DNA of 5,362 bases from JAFGPJ01 sp964439135 (GTDB lineage: Bacteria; Planctomycetota; Phycisphaerae; Sedimentisphaerales; Anaerobacaceae): the NCBI GenBank assembly GCA_964439135.1, contig CAYTNN010000267.1:1-5362 (forward strand), given 5' to 3'. Position numbers and translations under genes: made by a program. Positions 1-4,129 of this stretch are shown piece after piece. The notes under the pieces were generated by a model. It did not search any database. It worked only from the letters and a program-made list of their open reading frames with translations, and was not told the DNA's origin. Position 1 is the stretch's first letter. The number at the start of each line of letters is the position of its first letter.

Positions 1-176
1 AGCACGAAGTTCGAAATCCGAAACGAGTTGAAAGGGTGCGATTTGAAAAAACAAACCCAATTTGCGGTTGGGCGAAATTGGCACAAAGTCTTATATGAAA
101 GGTGATTATGAAGAATTTTACGCTTTGAAGGCGGCAAAAAACAAAGCCAATTCAAAGCCAAACGAAAAGAAACTAA
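1..176. repeat. Intergenic repeat-like block with two AAAAAACAAA(C/G)CCAATT copies
   Basis: No convincing gene is present. The motif AAAAAACAAA(C/G)CCAATT occurs at 46-62 and again at 136-152, exactly 90 nt apart, with one base different between the copies. Both copies read in the same plus-strand frame as KKQTQF and KKQSQF, but stop codons lie between them. A second frame (95-208) would give a 37-residue Lys/Asn/Ala-rich peptide (MKGDYEEFYALKAAK...) with no recognisable domain. I recall similar KKQSQF/NKAN-type translations from intergenic regions of planctomycete genomes, which suggests a dispersed repeat family rather than a protein. That link is from memory. The block begins at or before the left edge, so its full length is unknown. 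Confidence 0.45.
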
Positions 177-371
177 TTTTGGAAAATAGAACTTGCGCCT
201 TGGTTTGAGGTCGAGTATGATCCGGTTCATATCGTGATGACCAATGCCAAAGGATTCAGAAAGCTGCCCAAGGCCTGTGTCAAAAATTGGTACGTTTTGG
301 TATGTCCCCTTTTGGAGCGTAAAAAAGGATTGACAGCGTCTGTAGGAAGTCGTTATGCTACAAAGTGTTAG
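177..371 (+). other. Doubtful 64-codon open frame, possible gene remnant
   Basis: This frame is open from just after a TAA at 174-176 to a TAG at 369-371. The first in-frame ATG is at 237 and would give 44 residues (MTNAKGFRKLPKACVKNWYV...). The text is rather protein-like, with balanced composition and a Trp-Phe-Glu-Val-Glu-Tyr stretch upstream of the ATG. However, no Shine-Dalgarno sequence precedes the ATG and I recognise no family. The 3' end overlaps the candidate promoter of the tRNA gene. It may be the decayed end of a gene, part of the adjacent repeat family, or chance. I do not call it a functional gene. Confidence 0.15.
330..359 (+). promoter_or_regulatory. Sigma70-type promoter for tRNA-Arg
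   Basis: A perfect -35 box TTGACA (330-335) is followed, after an 18-nt spacer, by TATGCT (354-359), which matches four of six bases of the -10 consensus TATAAT. Transcription would start near 366, giving a leader of about 12 nt before the first base of the tRNA at 379. A strong -35 box and a short leader are what one expects for a stable RNA gene. The boxes are seen directly; the promoter function is inferred. Confidence 0.6.
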
Positions 372-378
372 GATTAAA

Positions 379-452
379 GCGCTCGTAGCTCAGTAGGATA
401 GAGCGTCGGTTTCCTAAACCGAAGGTCGCAGGTTCGAATCCTGCCGGGCGTA
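379..452 (+). tRNA. trnR: tRNA-Arg, anticodon CCU
   Basis: The complete cloverleaf can be folded by eye. The acceptor stem is GCGCTCG (379-385) with CGGGCGT (445-451), including G-U wobbles at pairs 1-72 and 5-68. The D stem is GCTC/GAGC (388-391 with 401-404). The anticodon stem is TCGGT/ACCGA (406-410 with 418-422), with loop TTCCTAA. The anticodon CCT at 413-415 decodes AGG (Arg). The T stem is GCAGG/CCTGC (428-432 with 440-444), with loop TTCGAAT. The discriminator base is A452. No CCA follows, so the 3' end must be added by tRNA nucleotidyltransferase. There is no long variable arm. It decodes a single Arg codon, so it is usually a minor tRNA. tRNA genes of this kind are frequent integration sites, but no copy of its 3' end appears elsewhere in the window. 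Confidence 0.95.
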
Positions 453-589
453 ATCAAAACGGAGGAAATTAGCTGAGGCTGTGAAAACTCAGATTGGTGC
501 AGAAGCAGAAGAAGATGAACGGCGAGAACTATAGGTTCTAACAATCTGTAGGAAAGAGTAAGAACAAGAGAAGGTAGGATTGTACTTGC

Positions 590-712
590 ATGCCTCCCGA
601 GGGAGGCTTATTATGTGGCCTGGGTGTGGCTGATTTGCGTGCCGATCTGTGGCTATTTTACATGCTGATTACCAGCTTGGTTGTGATGGGAAGAAAAATA
701 CAGGAAGCATAA
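590..712 (+). CDS. Doubtful 40-residue membrane-segment peptide, directly abutting the lipoprotein gene
   Basis: The frame runs from ATG at 590 to TAA at 710-712, and the next gene starts at 713 with no gap. AGGA at 576-579 lies 10 nt before the ATG and could serve as a weak ribosome binding site. The upstream in-frame stop is at 575-577. The predicted peptide has a Pro/Gly-rich start and one hydrophobic segment (LWLFYMLITSLVVMG, about residues 20-34), then a short charged tail (RKIQEA). That would suit a small single-span membrane peptide or a leader peptide translationally coupled to the lipoprotein. Against it: the start region is a strong hairpin, the frame is short, and I recognise no family. 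The stretch between the tRNA and this frame (453-589) is purine-rich and shows nothing else convincing. Confidence 0.25.
   Translation: MPPEGGLLCGLGVADLRADLWLFYMLITSLVVMGRKIQEA
592..607 (+). terminator. GC-rich hairpin, possible weak terminator after the tRNA
   Basis: GCCTCC (592-597) pairs with GGAGGC (602-607) around a CGAG loop, and a seventh C-G pair is possible if the loop tightens. The sequence after it is TTATTAT rather than a real T run, so intrinsic termination would be weak. It lies about 140 nt downstream of the tRNA and 105 nt upstream of the lipoprotein gene. It could end the tRNA transcript or act as a leader structure. It also overlaps the first codons of a doubtful small ORF, and the two readings compete. 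Confidence 0.4.
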
Positions 713-1492
713 ATGAATCATCGCATAATAATGATGCTGTGTTTGTTTGCTGTCGTTGCAATCGTCGCAGTTGTGTTTGTTTGCGGTTGTGCACCTGTCT
801 TGAGTGACCCAAAAAATGACTACGCTGTTCAGAAGGACTCTAATCTTACGCCAGAGCAAAGGCAGCTTGAATGGCAGAAGATGAAAAAGAGGCGAAGTGT
901 CCACGGGGGGTGGATTGAAGATATTTCGGTGCGCAGCTCGGAGAAATCGGGCAGGATGGGCGAGCCGGGGCAGAGCAGGCCTGGCCGGATGTTGACGTTG
1001 TCCGAAAAGCAGCTCGTTTTGCTGGACTGGCACAGTTCGAATAGCAGCGGGGCTCGTGTGAAGGGTAAAAGGATTCTGGCTGGTCAGGGCGTCGAATTCG
1101 ACATCTATTTTCCGAGCAATAATCCCGGCAGTTGCTCGCTGGACTTCGTCTCAAGCGGCGAAGGGGGAAGTGGAAGTTTGGTGGGGACTGATATACGCGG
1201 TTATGGGGCAATTGCCCTGAAGTTTACTCTGGTTTCCATCAACGGACAAAGCGAACCGGGACTAAAGCAGAAGCTCGTAGCCGGTACGGTGATCGGCCCT
1301 ACCGATGCGGGCCGGATTTCTACCTATGAGCCGGTTACGCTGGGTCTGGCAGATTCAGAAAAGACTGTGATTGCGAAAACATTTGTGTCGACGGATAGGA
1401 TCTATGAAATCGGCTTTCATGTTCATATGCTGAATCCGCAGGACTGGGACCGGTCGGGGAGTATTATAACACTCCGGGTAGAACCCGTTTAG
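713..1492 (+). CDS. Predicted lipoprotein of unknown function
   Basis: A 259-residue protein preceded by AGGA (702-705) with a 7-nt spacer to the ATG, which supports this start. Residues 5-24 are a long hydrophobic stretch ending in V-C-G-C. Cys26 fits a lipobox for signal peptidase II, so the mature protein would be lipid-anchored. Residues 30-100 are polar and probably flexible, rich in Lys, Arg, Glu and Ser. Residues about 100-259 alternate short hydrophobic strands with Gly/Ser turns (for example VEFDIYF, ALKFTLVSI, YEIGFHVHML, SIITLRVEPV), which looks like a beta-sandwich. That fold assignment is inference. No catalytic motif is visible and I do not recognise the family. It lies downstream of the tRNA and converges with wecB, 20 nt away. 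It could be co-transcribed with the small frame before it; no clear promoter of its own is seen. Confidence 0.85.
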   Translation: MNHRIIMMLCLFAVVAIVAVVFVCGCAPVLSDPKNDYAVQKDSNLTPEQRQLEWQKMKKRRSVHGGWIEDISVRSSEKSGRMGEPGQSRPGRMLTLSEKQLVLLDWHSSNSSGARVKGKRILAGQGVEFDIYFPSNNPGSCSLDFVSSGEGGSGSLVGTDIRGYGAIALKFTLVSINGQSEPGLKQKLVAGTVIGPTDAGRISTYEPVTLGLADSEKTVIAKTFVSTDRIYEIGFHVHMLNPQDWDRSGSIITLRVEPV

Positions 1493-1496
1493 GATG

Positions 1497-1514
1497 ACGG
1501 GATTGTTCCGTTTT
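1497..1514 (+). terminator. Short hairpin plus TTTT at the convergent gene junction
   Basis: ACGGGA (1497-1502) pairs with TTCCGT (1506-1511), including one G-U pair, around a three-base loop TTG. T residues at 1511-1514 follow. It starts four bases after the lipoprotein stop codon and ends at the stop codon of the convergent wecB gene, so it could terminate the plus-strand transcript. The stem is short and the T run is only four bases, so it would be weak. On the minus strand there is no T run after the stem. Confidence 0.45.
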
Positions 1515-2604
1515 AAATTGACTTAACGATGATGTCCACAATCCTTTTTGCAGCTTTTCCATCCCAAAGCGGAGGAATCTGTGGCTCTCTCCAATTTCCG
1601 CTGGTAGCGTTACGATATGCAGCGAGAATCTTCTGCGGATCTGTGCCGACAATCTGATTCGTGCCGATCTCTGCTGTAATCGGCCGCTCCGTATTCTCTC
1701 GCAGAGTGATACACGGAACTTTGAGCACCGTTGTTTCTTCCTGGATACCGCCCGAGTCAGTCAGAACCACTTTTGCATTGGACATCAATTTAAGAAAGTC
1801 AAGGTACCCCAGAGGTTCGGTCAGGCGAAAACCGGGCATTTCTTCGAGACGCTTACCGAGCGAGCAGGAAACCAAGTTCTTTCGTGTCCGAGGATGGATG
1901 GGAAAAATTACAGGCATATCGTTCTGTATGATTGTAAGAGCATCAAGAATCCTGCCAAAAATAACCGGATCATCGACATTTGAGGGACGGTGTAAGGTAA
2001 GGACTGCAAAATCATCCCCATCAAGATTTAAGATATTTAAGATATTTGACTTCTTGGCTTTTTCCTTATTTCTTAGCAGAGTATCAATCATTACATGGCC
2101 GACCATGTGGATTCTTTTTGGTGAGATTCCCTCTCTGAGAAGGTTATTCACACCGCTTTGCTCTGTACAGAAAAGCAGATCGCTGATCGAATCCGTCAAT
2201 ACTCGGTTTATTTCTTCCGGCATAGTTCTGTCGCCGCTGCGTAATCCCGCTTCCACATGGATAAGTTTCACGCCGAGCTTGACGGCGACTAATCCGCACG
2301 CAATTGTACTGTTAACATCACCGACAACCAGGACGGCATCCGGCTTATGTTCGAGGACAACTGGTTCAAATGCCTTCATTATCTCAGCCGTCTGTACGGC
2401 GTGGCTGCCAGAACCGACCTCAAGATTGATATCGGGTTCCGGGATCCCGAGTTCGTTGAAGAACAACTTGCTCATTATTTCATCATAGTGCTGCCCCGTA
2501 TGGACAAGGATAGCATGAATGTCCTCGTGTCGGCTGTACTCAGCCATCAACGGGGCTATTTTCATGAAATTTGGCCGGGCACCAACTACATTAAGTATCT
2601 TCAT
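1513..2604 (-). CDS. wecB: UDP-N-acetylglucosamine 2-epimerase, non-hydrolysing (WecB/MnaA family)
   Basis: A full-length 363-residue cytoplasmic enzyme of the GT-B-like fold that interconverts UDP-GlcNAc and UDP-ManNAc (EC 5.1.3.14), the precursor of ManNAc/ManNAcA units in surface polysaccharides. The N-terminal GxRP..K signature has Arg10 and Lys15. By alignment from memory, the E. coli WecB residues Asp95, Glu117, Glu131 and His213 correspond to Asp96 (VVGDVNST), Glu118 (HVEAGLRSGD), Glu130 (MPEEINR) and His205 (LTLHRPSN). HPRT (237-240), DSGGIQEE (283-290) and RENTERP (302-308) line the nucleotide site. All are intact, so the enzyme should be active. HRPSNVDD replaces the HRRENF form of the enterobacterial enzyme. 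AAAGGA (minus strand, 2612-2617) lies 7 nt before the ATG and fixes the start. It is third in the minus-strand series, 104 nt after the TIGR03790 gene. Its product could enter an extracellular polysaccharide; no glycosyltransferase is in view. Confidence 0.95.
   Translation of the reverse strand: MKILNVVGARPNFMKIAPLMAEYSRHEDIHAILVHTGQHYDEIMSKLFFNELGIPEPDINLEVGSGSHAVQTAEIMKAFEPVVLEHKPDAVLVVGDVNSTIACGLVAVKLGVKLIHVEAGLRSGDRTMPEEINRVLTDSISDLLFCTEQSGVNNLLREGISPKRIHMVGHVMIDTLLRNKEKAKKSNILNILNLDGDDFAVLTLHRPSNVDDPVIFGRILDALTIIQNDMPVIFPIHPRTRKNLVSCSLGKRLEEMPGFRLTEPLGYLDFLKLMSNAKVVLTDSGGIQEETTVLKVPCITLRENTERPITAEIGTNQIVGTDPQKILAAYRNATSGNWREPQIPPLWDGKAAKRIVDIIVKSI
2023..2047. repeat. In-frame 9-nt tandem repeat inside wecB
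   Basis: On the plus strand the unit AAGATATTT occurs twice in tandem (2030-2038 and 2039-2047), preceded by a shortened copy AAGATTT (2023-2029). In the protein it encodes NILNILN at residues 187-193. This lies in a lysine- and asparagine-rich linker just before the second domain and well away from the active-site motifs. The unit is a multiple of three, so gain or loss of copies would lengthen or shorten the linker without breaking the frame. Confidence 0.8.
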
Positions 2605-2624
2605 AAAAATATCCTTTAGAGAAA

Positions 2625-2641
2625 ATTTGACCTGGTCAAAT
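2625..2641. promoter_or_regulatory. Perfect 17-nt palindrome upstream of wecB, candidate operator
   Basis: ATTTGACCTGGTCAAAT is an exact inverted repeat of eight bases on each side of one central base. It ends 7 nt upstream of the wecB Shine-Dalgarno sequence and about 20 nt from the start codon, in the 104-nt gap after the TIGR03790 gene. Dyads of this size usually bind dimeric regulators. A further GGTCA half-site occurs at 2696-2700. It could instead form a small RNA hairpin with a tight loop; no T run follows on the minus strand, so it is unlikely to be an intrinsic terminator. The rest of the gap (2642-2708) shows no convincing promoter, only a short GCTC-AC-GAGC dyad at 2685-2694. Confidence 0.5.
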
Positions 2642-2708
2642 CAGTTCTTCGGCCAATTTATGATTGATCGATTATGCTGTTTACGCTCACGAGCAGGTCA
2701 GTTTCCAA

Positions 2709-3995
2709 TCATAACGATTCGTTCACTAAACTATGTTGGTCTTTCTTCTGAGGAAATGTTTTGAATGGTCTGTACAACGGATCACCTATCAGGAGCATTT
2801 GCCACGAATTGACTGGCTTTGTGCGATAGTACGCCTCAACAAGGCAGTTGCCTTCGTACAATTTCGGGAAGAACGCTCTTGGTTCCGGAAATGCATGGAG
2901 ATAAGGTTCAGCCACCGGCCCTAATGTTGCGGTTATTCCATCCATGAGCATTGACGGGCACCATTGACTACTGTTCGGATCGCGAAGGCTGACAGCTTCA
3001 AAGCTGGCAATGTGGTATCCTATCGCTCCATCAACAAAATCGAAGGCATCTATATATTTCTTGACACTGTACCAGCCACAGTAGATAGCTGTTTGGGGAC
3101 AAGTACCGGGTGCAAAAAGTTTTGCTGCTTGCTCTTCAATAACGCAGATTTCCGTCTCGGATTTTGTAAAGGCTGCTAAATTGCGCAAAGACTGGTCAAA
3201 ATGACCGTACATATCCCTGCTTACAATACCCCGAGAATCAATGTAAGCGATACCTTTCAGCCCCTTTTTTTCTGCGGTTATCGCTTTATCGATGAGGCCT
3301 TTGATTATATCATAATCCGGCCCGTCGAGACGACTTACCATTAGCGTTATTGAGTTTTGGCTTCTTACTTCATCTTTGAGCATATTCGGCTGCCAACGAT
3401 ATAGATCGTACGAATCAAATAAAACCAGCGACAACTCGCTATCCACTGAGGCGTGTGTTTCTTTGCCGCTGATACGATCAATTGTAAGTTGTAACTGAGC
3501 CAGTCGTCCATTGACTTGTTTGTGCTCTGCCGAGTCCGTCAAACCAGCCTGCTTCAATCTCTCCAGAATTGCTTTTTCTTGTTCAGCCAGTCTGCTCAAT
3601 TCTTTTAGCTTACCTTTCTGATCCTCTAAGACACCTCGTCCTCCCACTTTTATGGGCACACCGTAAATCGTAAGCAAGCATTTAATTTCTCCTACGAGTC
3701 TCTCAGTAAAGAATTTCTTGCGAATCGGCTCAACAAGTTGCTTATCGTAATTGTCCCTACTGATCGTATCTTTAAGGTCCGCACCTAAGGGCAATGCGAG
3801 AATATTTTTATCAGGCACGCCGCGTTGTGTACAGTAGTATTGAGCAAGGCGCATGGATTCTGCTATATCCTTATTTGCTATAACCAGAATCTCATTAGGC
3901 TCCAGCGCAAAGGCTCCCCCGCAGCATAGCAGCGTAAGTAAAATCACAGCAAAGAATCTTACTCCACTTTGTGATTCTGGATTTTGATTTTCCAT
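2709..3995 (-). CDS. Secreted TIGR03790-family protein, function unknown
   Basis: A 428-residue protein. Residues 12-30 form a hydrophobic signal segment ending in AFA, so cleavage after Ala30 and export are likely; no lipobox fits. The mature part carries the hallmarks I associate with TIGR03790: ILVIANKD..ES..LAQYYC..RGVP (36-61), LLTIYGVP (107-114), SVDSEL (183-188), LDGP (223-226), YIDSRG (251-256), CGWYS (306-310), GYHIASFEAVSLRDP (326-340), TLGPVAEPYLHAFP (357-370) and SWQMLLIGDPLYRPF (397-411). Residues 122-180 are rich in Lys, Glu, Leu and Gln and probably form a coiled-coil hairpin inserted between conserved blocks. The biochemical role is unknown. As I recall, the family is found only in genomes that encode exosortase. 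The gene is second in the minus-strand series. No Shine-Dalgarno sequence precedes the ATG; an AT-rich sequence with TATAAA (minus strand, 4006-4011) lies immediately upstream. It appears complete. Confidence 0.85.
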   Translation of the reverse strand: MENQNPESQSGVRFFAVILLTLLCCGGAFALEPNEILVIANKDIAESMRLAQYYCTQRGVPDKNILALPLGADLKDTISRDNYDKQLVEPIRKKFFTERLVGEIKCLLTIYGVPIKVGGRGVLEDQKGKLKELSRLAEQEKAILERLKQAGLTDSAEHKQVNGRLAQLQLTIDRISGKETHASVDSELSLVLFDSYDLYRWQPNMLKDEVRSQNSITLMVSRLDGPDYDIIKGLIDKAITAEKKGLKGIAYIDSRGIVSRDMYGHFDQSLRNLAAFTKSETEICVIEEQAAKLFAPGTCPQTAIYCGWYSVKKYIDAFDFVDGAIGYHIASFEAVSLRDPNSSQWCPSMLMDGITATLGPVAEPYLHAFPEPRAFFPKLYEGNCLVEAYYRTKPVNSWQMLLIGDPLYRPFKTFPQKKDQHSLVNESL

Positions 3996-4028
3996 ATAAA
4001 TACGCTTTATAACTTTCGAAAGAATTCA

Positions 4029-4067
4029 AGTCCGAGTTTTCAATTTCAGAAATCTCAGAGTCGGACT
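4029..4067. promoter_or_regulatory. Nested 39-nt inverted repeat between the TPR and TIGR03790 genes
   Basis: The outer arms AGTCCGA (4029-4035) and TCGGACT (4061-4067) and the inner arms ATTTC (4043-4047) and GAAAT (4049-4053) are all perfect and share one centre at 4048. Three more pairs (4037-4039 with 4057-4059, one wobble) fall between them. The element lies in the 134-nt gap, 34 nt upstream of the TIGR03790 start codon. It could be an operator, a leader hairpin, or a terminator of the TPR transcript; no clean T run follows on the minus strand, which argues against the last. The gap also contains a CTTTCGAAAG palindrome at 4013-4022 and otherwise nothing I can name. Confidence 0.5.
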
Positions 4068-4129
4068 GATTGTACTTCAGCGTGATTATTTAGCCGGATT
4101 CGCTGCGCCTATTCGGGATTTTATCCACT

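Noticed and set aside
453..534. Short open frame after the tRNA reading RRKLAEAVKTQIG... with GGAGGA at 461-466
   Set aside because: There is no ATG. The GTG at 481 is 14 nt from the purine-rich motif and would give only 17 residues. Too short to support.
339..554. Ten-base direct repeat TCTGTAGGAA at 339-348 and 545-554, flanking the tRNA
   Set aside because: Ten bases is too short to argue for an insertion-site duplication, and one copy lies inside the candidate promoter spacer. Probably chance.
653..1211. Two minus-strand open frames opposite the lipoprotein gene
   Set aside because: Their translations are rich in Pro, Arg, His and Ser and lack any domain. The plus-strand frame has a Shine-Dalgarno sequence, signal segment and lipobox, so it is the real gene.
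1458..1475. Inverted repeat GGAGT...ACTCC near the end of the lipoprotein gene
   Set aside because: It is inside the coding region with only five pairs and an eight-base loop, and no T run follows. The hairpin at 1497-1511 is a better terminator candidate.
1661..2488. Long plus-strand open frame (275 codons) opposite wecB
   Set aside because: It is fully antisense to a clear UDP-GlcNAc 2-epimerase with intact motifs, and its translation is rich in Ser, Arg and Ile with no recognisable domain. It is a shadow of wecB.
3006..3080. Idea that TIGR03790 is a caspase/gingipain-like protease, using Cys306 and His328
   Set aside because: In that fold the catalytic His precedes the Cys and lies in a His-Gly motif; here the order is reversed and no such motif is visible. 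I therefore assign no protease activity.
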